Shown piece after piece: positions 16,087 through 26,379 of a stretch of 64,000 nucleotides of DNA. The position numbers and the translations under genes were made by a program. How positions within the stretch are numbered: position 1 is the stretch's first letter; each line of letters starts with the position of its first letter. Origin of the DNA: Streptomyces olivaceoviridis (lineage in GTDB: Bacteria; Actinomycetota; Actinomycetes; Streptomycetales; Streptomycetaceae); NCBI RefSeq assembly GCF_014650115.1, contig NZ_BMUI01000006.1, positions 124,001 to 188,000 on the forward strand, in the 5' to 3' direction. The notes under the pieces are model-generated. The model ran no database searches and had not been told where the DNA came from. It saw nothing but the letters and a program-made list of their open reading frames with translations.

Positions 16087-17070
16087 TCAGCGCAGGAACG
16101 GGTCCACCGCGATCGCCACGAACAGCAGCGACACATAGGTGATCGACCAGTGGAACAGCCGCATCTCCTTCAGCTTCGCGCCCGTGACCTCGGCCTTGGC
16201 CCGGTTCTGGAGCGCGTGCGCCTCCCACAGCCACCAGCCGCCGGCGGCCAGCGCGACGGCCGTGTAGAACCAGCCGGTGTAGCCGAGGGGGGTGAGGAGC
16301 AGGGAGACGGCGACCATGACCCAGCTGTAGATGACGATCTGCCGGGCCACGACCTTGTTGGAGGCGACGACCGGCAGCATCGGCACGCCCACGCGGGCGT
16401 AGTCGTCCTTCACCTTCATGGACAGCGGCCAGTAGTGCGGCGGGGTCCAGAAGAAGATGACCAGGAACAGGATGACCGGCGCCCAGGAGAGCGAGTTCGT
16501 CACGGCCGACCAGCCGATGAGCACGGGCATGCAGCCCGCGATGCCGCCCCACACGATGTTCTGCGCCGTACGCCGCTTGAGGAGCATCGTGTAGACGACG
16601 ACGTAGAAGAGGAGCGCCCCGAGCGAGAGCCAGGCGCTCAGCCAGTTGACGGTGAGGCCGAACAGCAGCGTCGAGACCACCGCGAGGGTGATGCCGAAGA
16701 CCAGGCACTCGGGCGGGCTGACCATGCCCGTCACCAGGGGCCGCTGCGAGGTGCGGTCCATCAGGGCGTCGATGTCCCGGTCGATGTACATGTTCAGCGC
16801 GTTGGCGCCGCCCGCCGACAGATAGCCGCCGACGCAGGTGAGCAGGACCAGCTTGAGGTCGGGCACGCCCTGCTGCGCCAGGAACATCACCGGAACGGTG
16901 GTGATGAGCAGCAGCTCGATGATCCGCGGCTTGGTCAGCGCCACGAAAGCCTTGACACGGGCTCCGAACGGCCGATGAACCGGGCCTTGGCTCGCAGCCC
17001 CGAGCGCACCCTCCCCCAGCGCCTTAAGGGCCTGGGAGGTGCCCCCAGGACGGGATTCGACGGCCGTCAC
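16087..17070 (-). CDS. ctaB: protoheme IX farnesyltransferase (heme O synthase, CtaB)
   Basis: A UbiA-family membrane prenyltransferase that adds farnesyl to heme B, giving heme O for CtaA and the terminal oxidases. From the GTG at 17070 it has 327 residues. The catalytic Mg-diphosphate motif N93-x3-D97-x3-D101-x3-D105 is in [18 protein letters not shown]. Eight or nine helices follow, with [13 protein letters not shown] and [11 protein letters not shown] typical of CtaB. AGGGG lies five bases before GTG 17070; GTG 17076 and ATG 17091 are alternatives. Residues 9-30 look like a family-foreign insertion encoded by a hairpin repeat (17008-17047). Confidence 0.92.
   Translation of the reverse strand: MTAVESRPGGTSQALKALGEGALGAASQGPVHRPFGARVKAFVALTKPRIIELLLITTVPVMFLAQQGVPDLKLVLLTCVGGYLSAGGANALNMYIDRDIDALMDRTSQRPLVTGMVSPPECLVFGITLAVVSTLLFGLTVNWLSAWLSLGALLFYVVVYTMLLKRRTAQNIVWGGIAGCMPVLIGWSAVTNSLSWAPVILFLVIFFWTPPHYWPLSMKVKDDYARVGVPMLPVVASNKVVARQIVIYSWVMVAVSLLLTPLGYTGWFYTAVALAAGGWWLWEAHALQNRAKAEVTGAKLKEMRLFHWSITYVSLLFVAIAVDPFLR
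17008..17047. repeat. hairpin repeat inside the ctaB 5' coding region
   Basis: Imperfect inverted repeat, CTCCCCCAGCGCC then TTAA then GGGCCTGGGAG (17011-17038), followed by GTGCCCCCAGG. This is the look of the short GC-rich palindromic repeats scattered between genes in Streptomyces genomes (recollection). Here it is read in frame as part of CtaB. Confidence 0.5.
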
Positions 17071-17454
17071 GCACACCCCTGACAGAGACATCCCAGCAAG
17101 CCCCCCGTATGAAGTCCCGGTAAAGGCTCGCGCGTACCACGCCACTTTAGACGTTGCCCATACCCCGCCCTTCGCGGGGGTGGGGTCGTGTTGACGCACG
17201 TCCCATAAGAGGGGTCCCCGCACTCGATTGAGCGCTCAGATGACCGGCGCCGTATTCATGTGCCAAATGCCGTTCCCGGCCGGTCGGGAGGCGGATCGCA
17301 CGGACTCCCGGCAGTCTGGAAACACTCGAAAAAACGCACGTCCTTACGGGGGTAGGCTCGACAGCGGCCGGCGGGCGACAAGCCCGTCGGCGGCCGGGTG
17401 GGCGCATGCCCCGACGACCGGCGACCGACATGTGGAGAGGAGCCCTGACCCAGG
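17071..17454. promoter_or_regulatory. divergent intergenic region ctaB/tkt
   Basis: 384 bases without a gene. On the plus strand TAGGCT (17353-17358) is a fair -10 for tkt, but no good -35 is seen. AGGAG at 17438-17442 lies 12 bases before the GTG of tkt, a long spacing. CCCCGC-CCTTC-GCGGGG at 17163-17179 can form a small hairpin in the ctaB leader. Nothing resembling a riboswitch was recognised. Confidence 0.4.
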
Positions 17455-19542
<2,088 letters not shown>

Positions 19543-19575
19543 CGCTCATATACGACACGTAGGAGATGTAATTCC

Positions 19576-20694
19576 ATGACAGACGCACTCAAGCGCCTCT
19601 CCGACGAAGGCGTCGCGATCTGGCTGGACGACCTGTCGCGCAAGCGGATCACCTCCGGCAATCTCGCCGAGCTGATCGACCAGCAGCACGTCGTGGGCGT
19701 CACCACCAACCCGACGATCTTCCAGAAGGCGATCTCCCAGGGCGACGGCTACGACCAGCAGCTGTCGGACCTCGCCGCCCGCAAGGTCACCGTCGAAGAG
19801 GCCATCCGCATGATCACGACGGCGGACGTCCGCGACGCCGCCGACATCCTGCGGCCGGTCTTCGACGCGACGAACGGCCAGGACGGCCGGGTCTCCATCG
19901 AGGTCGACCCGCGCCTGGCGCACAACACCAAGGCGACCGTCGCCGAGGCCAAGCAGCTGGCCTGGCTGGTGGACCGCCCCAACACCCTGATCAAGATCCC
20001 GGCCACCCAGGCGGGTCTGCCGGCGATCGCCGAGACGATCGGCCTCGGCATCAGCGTCAACGTCACGCTGATCTTCTCCCTGGAGCGCTACCGCAAGGTC
20101 ATGGACGCGTACCTGACCGGCCTGGAGAAGGCGAAGGAGCGGGGTCTCGACCTGTCGAAGATCCACTCCGTGGCGTCCTTCTTCGTGTCCCGCGTGGACA
20201 CCGAGATCGACAAGCGGCTGGACGGCATCGGCACCGACGAGGCCAAGGCGCTGCGCGGCAAGGCCGCCGTCGCCAACGCGCGTCTCGCCTACCAGGCGTA
20301 CGAGGAGGTCTTCTCCTCGGACCGGTGGAGCGCGCTGGAGAACGCGGGCGCCAACAAGCAGCGTCCGCTGTGGGCGTCGACCGGCGTGAAGGACCCGGCG
20401 TACCAGGACACCCTGTACGTCACCGAGCTGGTCGCCCCGAACACGGTCAACACCATGCCGGAGGCCACGCTGGAGGCCACCGAGGACCACGGTGAGATCA
20501 CCGGCGACGCCATCTCCGGGACCTACGAGCAGGCGCGTGCCGACCTCGACGCGCTGGAGAAGCTCGGCATCTCGTACGACGACGTCGTGCAGGTGCTGGA
20601 GGACGAGGGCGTCGAGAAGTTCGAGGCGTCCTGGACCGACCTGCTGAAGTCCACCCAGGCGGAGCTTGAGCGCCTCGCCCCTTCGGAGGACTGA
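19576..20694 (+). CDS. tal: transaldolase
   Basis: Transfers dihydroxyacetone units between sedoheptulose 7-phosphate and glyceraldehyde 3-phosphate. It is a 372-residue, long actinobacterial-type transaldolase. GVTTNPTIF is at 41-49, and the Schiff-base Lys140 is in [26 protein letters not shown] follows at about 199. TAGGAG lies upstream of the ATG at 19576. The coding end carries the ribosome-binding site of zwf (GGAGGA at 20685-20690), so the two are tightly coupled. Confidence 0.97.
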   Translation: MTDALKRLSDEGVAIWLDDLSRKRITSGNLAELIDQQHVVGVTTNPTIFQKAISQGDGYDQQLSDLAARKVTVEEAIRMITTADVRDAADILRPVFDATNGQDGRVSIEVDPRLAHNTKATVAEAKQLAWLVDRPNTLIKIPATQAGLPAIAETIGLGISVNVTLIFSLERYRKVMDAYLTGLEKAKERGLDLSKIHSVASFFVSRVDTEIDKRLDGIGTDEAKALRGKAAVANARLAYQAYEEVFSSDRWSALENAGANKQRPLWASTGVKDPAYQDTLYVTELVAPNTVNTMPEATLEATEDHGEITGDAISGTYEQARADLDALEKLGISYDDVVQVLEDEGVEKFEASWTDLLKSTQAELERLAPSED

Positions 20695-20695
20695 C

Positions 20696-22234
20696 TTGTC
20701 ACCCGTTTCCGGTTCCGGAGCGAACCCGCTTCGTGACCCGGCCGACCGACGGCTCCCGCGTATCGCGGGGCCGTCGGGCCTGGTCATCTTCGGCGTCACC
20801 GGCGACCTGTCGCGCAAGAAGCTGATGCCCGCGGTGTACGACCTCGCCAACCGGGGTCTGCTGCCGCCGGGCTTCTCGCTGGTGGGCTTCGCCCGCCGCG
20901 ACTGGGAGCACGAGGACTTCGCCGAGGTCGTCCACGACGCGGTCAAGGAGCACTCGCGTACTCCGTTCCGCGAGGAGGTCTGGCAGCAGCTCATCCAGGG
21001 GATGCGCTTCGTCCAGGGCACCTTCGACGACGACGAGGCATTCGAGCGGCTGCGCGCCACCATCGACGAGCTGGACAAGGCACAGGGCACGGGCGGCAAC
21101 TTCGCCTTCTACCTGTCCGTGCCGCCGCGCTCCTTCCCGGTGGTCATCCAGCAGCTGAAGAAGCACGGTCTGGCCGACCAGACCGGCGGTTCCTGGCGGC
21201 GAGCGGTCATCGAGAAGCCGTTCGGGCACGACCTGGAGTCGGCCGAGGAGCTGAACAAGGTCGTGCACGAGGTGTTCGAGCCGGAGCAGGTCTTCCGGAT
21301 CGACCACTACCTCGGCAAGGAGACCGTCCAGAACATCCTGGCCCTGCGCTTCGCCAACCAGATGTTCGAGCCGATCTGGAACCGGTCCTTCGTGGACCAC
21401 GTCCAGATCACCATGGCCGAGGACATCGGCATCGGCGGCCGGGCCGGCTACTACGACGGCATCGGCGCCGCCCGGGACGTCATCCAGAACCATCTGCTCC
21501 AGCTCATGGCCCTCACGGCCATGGAGGAGCCCGCCTCCTTCGGCGCGGACGCGCTGGCCGCGGAGAAGGAGAAGGTGCTCGGCGCCGTCCGGCTGCCGAA
21601 GGACCTGGGCGCCGACACCGTGCGCGGGCAGTACGCGGCGGGCTGGCAGGGCGGTGAGAAGGTCATCGGCTACCTCGAAGAGGAGGGCATCGACCCGAAG
21701 TCGAAGACCGACACCTACGCCGCGGTCAAGCTGGAGATCGACAACCGCCGCTGGGCGGGCGTCCCCTTCTACCTGCGCACCGGCAAGCGCCTCGGCCGCC
21801 GGGTCACCGAGATCGCGGTCGTCTTCCAGCGGGCCCCGCACTCGCCGTTCGACACGACGGCGACCGAGGAGCTGGGCCAGAACGCGATCGTCATCCGCGT
21901 CCAGCCCGACGAGGGCGTCACCGTCCGCTTCGGCTCCAAGGTGCCGGGCACCTCGATGGAGATCCGGGACGTCTCCATGGACTTCGCCTACGGCGAGTCG
22001 TTCACGGAGTCCAGCCCGGAGGCGTACGAGCGGCTCATCCTGGACGTGCTGCTCGGCGACGCCAACCTCTTCCCGCGCACGGAGGAGGTCGAGCTGTCCT
22101 GGAAGATCCTCGACCCGGTCGAGGAGTACTGGGACACGCACGGCAGGCCCGCGCAGTACAAGTCGGGCACCTGGGGTCCCGTGGAGGCGGACGAGATGCT
22201 CGCACGAGACGGACGGAGCTGGCGCCGGCCATGA
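20696..22234 (+). CDS. zwf: glucose-6-phosphate 1-dehydrogenase
   Basis: First enzyme of the oxidative pentose phosphate pathway; makes NADPH and 6-phosphogluconolactone. It has 512 residues from a TTG at 20696, chosen because GGAGGA sits five bases upstream and the family begins here; the frame runs on to 20666 inside tal. The nucleotide fingerprint GVTGDLSRKK is at 33-42, EKPFG at 173-177 and the active-site RIDHYLGKE at 201-209. Only one base separates it from the tal stop, and it overlaps opcA by 4 nt. Actinobacterial Zwf needs OpcA for assembly or activity. Confidence 0.96.
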   Translation: MSPVSGSGANPLRDPADRRLPRIAGPSGLVIFGVTGDLSRKKLMPAVYDLANRGLLPPGFSLVGFARRDWEHEDFAEVVHDAVKEHSRTPFREEVWQQLIQGMRFVQGTFDDDEAFERLRATIDELDKAQGTGGNFAFYLSVPPRSFPVVIQQLKKHGLADQTGGSWRRAVIEKPFGHDLESAEELNKVVHEVFEPEQVFRIDHYLGKETVQNILALRFANQMFEPIWNRSFVDHVQITMAEDIGIGGRAGYYDGIGAARDVIQNHLLQLMALTAMEEPASFGADALAAEKEKVLGAVRLPKDLGADTVRGQYAAGWQGGEKVIGYLEEEGIDPKSKTDTYAAVKLEIDNRRWAGVPFYLRTGKRLGRRVTEIAVVFQRAPHSPFDTTATEELGQNAIVIRVQPDEGVTVRFGSKVPGTSMEIRDVSMDFAYGESFTESSPEAYERLILDVLLGDANLFPRTEEVELSWKILDPVEEYWDTHGRPAQYKSGTWGPVEADEMLARDGRSWRRP

Positions 22235-23337
22235 AGATAGACCTGACCGACACCACCGCCGGAGCGATCAACAAGGCGCTCGTGCGGGGCCGCCGCGCCA
22301 TCGGCACGCCCGCCGTCGGCATGGTGCTGACCCTCGTCCTCGTCACCGACGAGGAGAACGCCTACGACGCCCTGAAGGCCGCCAACGACGCCTCGCGCGA
22401 GCACCCCTCGCGCACGCTGGTGGTCATCAAGCGGGTCTCCCGCTCCCTGCGCGACCGCACGTCCTCGCGTCTGGACGCCGAGGTGCGGGTGGGCGCGGAG
22501 GCGGGCACCGGCGAGACGGTCGTCCTGCGTCTGTACGGCGAGGCCGCGGACCACGCCGACTCGGTGGTCCTGCCGCTGCTGCTGCCGGACGCGCCCGTCG
22601 TCGTGTGGTGGCCGGTGAACGCCCCGCTCGACCCGGCGAAGGACCCGCTCGGCGCGCTCGCCCAGCGCCGGGTCACCGACACCTACACGGCCGAGGAGCC
22701 GGTGCGGGAGCTGTCGGCCCGCGCCGAGGCCTACACGCCGGGCGACACCGACCTGTCCTGGACGAGGATCACGCCGTGGCGCTCCATGCTCGCGGCGGCG
22801 CTCGACCAGGTCACCTGCGAGGTGAAGGCCGTCGAGGTGGAGGGCGAGGAGTTCAACCCGAGCTGCGAGCTGCTGGCGATGTGGCTCGCGGACCGGCTGG
22901 ACGTACCGGTGAAGCGCTCGCTGTCGTCCGGTCCGGGGCTCACGGCCGTCCGCATGGACACCGACTGCGGCCCGATCGTGCTGGACCGGGCCGACGGCTC
23001 GCTGGCCACGCTGTCCATCGAGGGCCAGCCGGCCCGCGCGGTGGCGCTGAAGCGACGGGACACCGCCGAGCTGATCGCGGAGGAGCTGCGCCGGCTGGAC
23101 CCGGACGACACCTACGCGTCGGCGCTGCGCTACGGCGTGGACCGGCTGAACACGGTGCCGCGGCAGGCGTCCGAGGCGCCGGCCGGGGATGCGGGCGCCG
23201 GGTCCGCCGCCGAGCCGGTCGCCGTACCGGAACCGGTCGAGGAAGCGGCCAAGGCCCCCGCGAAGAAGGCGGCGGCCAAGACCGCGAAGAAGGCACCGGC
23301 GAAGAAGGCACCGGCGAGGAAGGCGACGGCGAAGTGA
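22231..23337 (+). CDS. opcA: OpcA, glucose-6-phosphate dehydrogenase assembly protein
   Basis: A 368-residue accessory protein for Zwf, described in cyanobacteria and actinobacteria. Family landmarks are the N-terminal MKIDLTDTTAGAINKAL, VVWWPVNAPLDPAKDPLG and WTRITPWRSMLAAALDQ, followed by a mixed domain to about 310. The last 28 residues (341-368) form a Lys/Ala/Pro tail, 10 Lys and 1 Arg without acidic residues, resembling histone H1. The encoding DNA (about 23251-23334) has short direct repeats of AAGGCACCGGCG. It starts by ATGA overlap with zwf and ends by GTGA overlap with pgl. Confidence 0.93.
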   Translation: MKIDLTDTTAGAINKALVRGRRAIGTPAVGMVLTLVLVTDEENAYDALKAANDASREHPSRTLVVIKRVSRSLRDRTSSRLDAEVRVGAEAGTGETVVLRLYGEAADHADSVVLPLLLPDAPVVVWWPVNAPLDPAKDPLGALAQRRVTDTYTAEEPVRELSARAEAYTPGDTDLSWTRITPWRSMLAAALDQVTCEVKAVEVEGEEFNPSCELLAMWLADRLDVPVKRSLSSGPGLTAVRMDTDCGPIVLDRADGSLATLSIEGQPARAVALKRRDTAELIAEELRRLDPDDTYASALRYGVDRLNTVPRQASEAPAGDAGAGSAAEPVAVPEPVEEAAKAPAKKAAAKTAKKAPAKKAPARKATAK

Positions 23338-24116
23338 GCACTCCGCAGCTGGTCGTCCACCACGACAAGGAACTGATGGCGCAGGCCGCCGCGGCCCGCC
23401 TGATCACGAAGATCGTGGACGCGCAGGCCTCCCGGGGCACCGCGTCCGTGGTCCTCACCGGCGGGCGCAACGGCAACGGTCTGCTGGCCGCGTTGGCGGC
23501 GGCTCCCGCCCGGGACGCCATCGACTGGGGCCGCCTCGACCTGTGGTGGGGCGACGAGCGCTACCTCCCCGAGGGCGACCCCGAGCGCAATGTCACGCAG
23601 GCCCGCGAGGCGCTGCTGGACTCCGTGCCGGTGGACCCGGAGCGCGTGCACGCCATGCCCGCCTCCGACGGCCCGCACGGCGCGGACGTGGAGGCGGCGG
23701 CGGAGGCGTACGCGGCGGAGCTGGCGAAGGCGGCCGGTCCGGAGAACCACGGCGCGGTGCCCACCTTCGACGTCCTGATGCTGGGCGTCGGCCCGGACAC
23801 CCACGTGGCGTCGCTCTTCCCGGAGCTGCCCGCGGTCCGGGAGACCGAGCGCACGGTGGTCGGCGTCCACGGCGCCCCCAAGCCGCCGCCCACCCGGATC
23901 TCCCTCACCCTCCCGGCGATCCGCGCGGCCCGCGAGGTCTGGCTCCTCGCGGCCGGCGAGGACAAGGCGGAGGCCGTGGCCATCGCCCTGTCCGGCGCGG
24001 GCGAGATCCAGGCGCCGGCGGCGGGCGCGTACGGCCGTTCGCGCACGCTGTGGCTGCTGGACTCGGCGGCGGCTTCGCAGCTGCCGAGGTCGCTGTATCC
24101 GCCGGCGTCCGCCTGA
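23334..24116 (+). CDS. pgl: 6-phosphogluconolactonase (DevB-type)
   Basis: Hydrolyses 6-phosphogluconolactone to 6-phosphogluconate, directly after Zwf in the pathway. The 260 residues are of the NagB-like, devB type. TGGRNG lies at 42-47 and WWGDERYLPEGDPERN at 71-86. GVGPDTHVASLFP (about 147-159) holds the catalytic His. The GTG start at 23334 lies within the opcA stop overlap (GTGA). It is the last gene of the pentose phosphate operon and is followed by a strong hairpin shared with the convergent sugar-permease operon. Confidence 0.95.
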   Translation: MSTPQLVVHHDKELMAQAAAARLITKIVDAQASRGTASVVLTGGRNGNGLLAALAAAPARDAIDWGRLDLWWGDERYLPEGDPERNVTQAREALLDSVPVDPERVHAMPASDGPHGADVEAAAEAYAAELAKAAGPENHGAVPTFDVLMLGVGPDTHVASLFPELPAVRETERTVVGVHGAPKPPPTRISLTLPAIRAAREVWLLAAGEDKAEAVAIALSGAGEIQAPAAGAYGRSRTLWLLDSAAASQLPRSLYPPASA

Positions 24117-24132
24117 CGCACATGCCGGTGTA

Positions 24133-24164
24133 GCCGCGGCGGGGGTTCCGGCCCCCGCCGCCGC
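24133..24164. terminator. bidirectional terminator, pgl versus sugar ABC operon
   Basis: GCCGCGGCGGGGG (24133-24145), loop TTCCGG, and a near-complementary arm (24152-24164) with one mismatch. It lies between two convergent stops, and the right arm reaches the stop codon of the permease gene. Confidence 0.75.
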
Positions 24165-25003
24165 TATTTCACCGACCCGGCCATCACGCCCTGCACGAAG
24201 TGCCGCTGGAACGCGAAGAACACCACCACCGGCACGATCAGGGACAGGAACGCGCCCGGGGCGAGCACGTCGATGTTGCTGCCGAACTGGCGGATCTGCG
24301 ACTGGAGTTCCACGGTCAGCGGCTGTGACGAGCTGTCCGCGAACAGCAGGGCGACCAGCATGTCGTTCCAGACCCACAGGAACTGGAAGATGGCGAGCGA
24401 GGCGATGGCCGGGCGGCCCACCGGCAGGACCAGACGCGTGAAGATGCGCCATTCGCCGCCGCCGTCCATCCGTGCCGCCTCCAGCATCTCCTTCGGCATC
24501 TCCGCGAAGTAGTTCCGCAGCAGGAAGACGGCGAAGGGCAGACCGTAGGCGACGTGGAAGAGGACGACGCCGGGGATCGTGCCGAACAGGCCCAGCGCGC
24601 CGAAGAGTTTGGCGACGGGCAGCAGGCCGATCTGCACCGGCACCACCAACAGGGCCACCACCAGCAGGAAGAGGGGCTCCCGCAGCGGGAAGTCCAGCCA
24701 GGCGAAGGCGTATCCGGCGAGGGCCGCGATCACGACGACCAGCGTGGTGGCCGGCACCGAGATCAGCACGGTGTTCCAGAAGGCCTGGCTGATGCCCGCG
24801 TTCTTCAGCAGCGCCGAGTAGTTGTCGAAGGACAGCTGGCCGGGGCCGGCCAGCGCCGTCCACCAGCCGCCCTTCGCCGTGTCCTGGGCCGAGCGCAGGG
24901 AGGACAGGAACAGGCCGGCCAGCGGGGTCAGCCAGACCAGGCCGATGACCACCAGGAAGGCCTGCACCAGGCCACTGCCCAGGCCGCGCCTGATCGCGTT
25001 CAT
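24164..25003 (-). CDS. sugar ABC transporter permease (MalG/AraQ type)
   Basis: A 279-residue inner-membrane subunit of a CUT1 sugar importer with six helices. The EAA loop that contacts the ATPase is MLEAARMDGGGEWRIFTRL near residues 173-191. It begins 10 bases after the MalF-type gene and is the last gene of the set alpha-glucosidase, binding protein, MalF, MalG. No ATPase is encoded nearby. In Streptomyces the shared ATPase MsiK serves several such importers, so it is the expected partner (known biology; not in this window). Oligomers of glucose are the probable cargo, given the glucosidase. Confidence 0.9.
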   Translation of the reverse strand: MNAIRRGLGSGLVQAFLVVIGLVWLTPLAGLFLSSLRSAQDTAKGGWWTALAGPGQLSFDNYSALLKNAGISQAFWNTVLISVPATTLVVVIAALAGYAFAWLDFPLREPLFLLVVALLVVPVQIGLLPVAKLFGALGLFGTIPGVVLFHVAYGLPFAVFLLRNYFAEMPKEMLEAARMDGGGEWRIFTRLVLPVGRPAIASLAIFQFLWVWNDMLVALLFADSSSQPLTVELQSQIRQFGSNIDVLAPGAFLSLIVPVVVFFAFQRHFVQGVMAGSVK

Positions 25004-25013
25004 CGCTGACTCC

Positions 25014-26369
25014 TCATCGTTGACTGTTGCGGAAGCGGCGGACGTTGAAGACCATCGCGGGGATCACCAGGAGCAGCAGGAGCACGCCGAGGGCGCTGCC
25101 GAGACCCTGGTCGTTGCCGCCACCGAAGGACACCAGCCACATCTGGGTGGCGAGGACGGTGGCGTCCTCCTGCACCGGGCCGGGCGCGATGATGTAGACG
25201 AGGTCGAAGACCTTCATCACGTTGATCACCAGGGTCACGAAGACCACGGTGAGCACGGGCGCGAGCAGCGGGACGGTGATCCGGCGGAAGATCTGCCACT
25301 CGTTGGCCCCGTCCATCCGGGCGGCCTCCAGCGCGTCCCGCGGGAGCGTGGAGAGGCCCGCGCCGATCAGGACCATCGCGAAACCGGTCCAGATCCACAG
25401 GTAGGCGCCGATGATCGCGGGGGTGACGAGGGTCGGGCCGAGCCAGGAGACGCCCTGGTAGGGCGGGGCGAAGTTCGACTCGGGGAGCTTCACCGTGTAC
25501 GGGCCCGCCGTGAGCCCGGAGAAGCGGAAGGAGCCGTCGGCGGCGGTGGTCGCGCTCGCGACCGTCTCGCCGTCGCGCACCGCCTCCACCTTCATCCCGG
25601 GCAGGCCGCTCTCCTTGGCGTCGACCTTGCCCTGCCTACCTCCCCCGCCGGGGGTGAAGTCCAGGTAGACGACACCGCGCAGTTCGCCGGGCGCGGCCTT
25701 CCGCGCCGCCGCCGTACGGGCGGGCGAGGCGTCGCCGGGCAGGTCCTTGGGCAGCACGCCCACCATCGGCAGCGTCACGGTGTCGCCCGCCGAGGCGGTC
25801 GTACGGTAGGAGCCGTCCCGGTCCTGGGTGAGCACTCCGGTGCGGCCACGGGCCGTCGGGTAGGTCGACGTGCCCTGGAAGGCGTCGTGGACGGAGACGA
25901 CGCCCGCGTTGAGCACGCCCTTGTCCGGGTCCTCGTCGTAGGCGAGGCGGAAGATGATGCCGGCGGCGAGGAAGGACACCGCCATCGGCATGAAGAGGAG
26001 CAGCTTGAAGGCCGTCGCCCAGCGGACCTTCTCCACCAGGACGGCGAGGATCAGGCCGAGGCCGGTGAGCAGGGCGGGGGCGACGACGACCCAGATGGTG
26101 GTGTTGCGGATGGCCTTCAGCGTGGCCGGGTCGCGGAACATCTCGGTGTAGTTGTCGCCGCCGACGAACCGGGTGCCGGAGGCGTCGAAGAAGCTGCGGC
26201 CGACGGAGAACAGCACCGGATAGACGACGAGCGCGCCGAGCAGGAGCAGCGCGGGGAGGACGAAGAGCAGGGCGATCAGCCGGGTGCGGCGCCGGCCGCG
26301 GCGCGCGGGCGCCGGGCCGGCGGCGGGACGCGGGTCCGCCTGCTGTTTCACGACGGTGGGGGCGGTCAT
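25014..26369 (-). CDS. sugar ABC transporter permease (MalF/UgpA type) with large extracytoplasmic insert
   Basis: A 451-residue permease, about 150 longer than usual for the family. Helices at about 32-56, 92-112 and 122-142 are followed by an insert at about 146-305. The remaining helices start at LVTPAIIGAYLWIW, and the EAA loop is DALEAARMDGANEWQIF (345-361). Residues about 232-297 of the insert look like a Cna-B/carboxypeptidase-regulatory beta-sandwich: GVVYLDFTP, LPGMKVEAVRDG, ATTAADGSFRFSGL, then GPYTVKLPE. By topology the insert faces outside, where the binding protein docks. E. coli MalF also has a large loop there, but of a different fold. Partner genes flank it. Confidence 0.9.
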   Translation of the reverse strand: MTAPTVVKQQADPRPAAGPAPARRGRRRTRLIALLFVLPALLLLGALVVYPVLFSVGRSFFDASGTRFVGGDNYTEMFRDPATLKAIRNTTIWVVVAPALLTGLGLILAVLVEKVRWATAFKLLLFMPMAVSFLAAGIIFRLAYDEDPDKGVLNAGVVSVHDAFQGTSTYPTARGRTGVLTQDRDGSYRTTASAGDTVTLPMVGVLPKDLPGDASPARTAAARKAAPGELRGVVYLDFTPGGGGRQGKVDAKESGLPGMKVEAVRDGETVASATTAADGSFRFSGLTAGPYTVKLPESNFAPPYQGVSWLGPTLVTPAIIGAYLWIWTGFAMVLIGAGLSTLPRDALEAARMDGANEWQIFRRITVPLLAPVLTVVFVTLVINVMKVFDLVYIIAPGPVQEDATVLATQMWLVSFGGGNDQGLGSALGVLLLLLVIPAMVFNVRRFRNSQR

Positions 26370-26379
26370 GGTGTGCCGC

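Noticed and set aside
17071..17454. Riboswitch or sigma-B-type promoter before tkt
   Set aside because: GGGTAG is present, but a matching -35 at proper spacing is not, and no known riboswitch core was seen.
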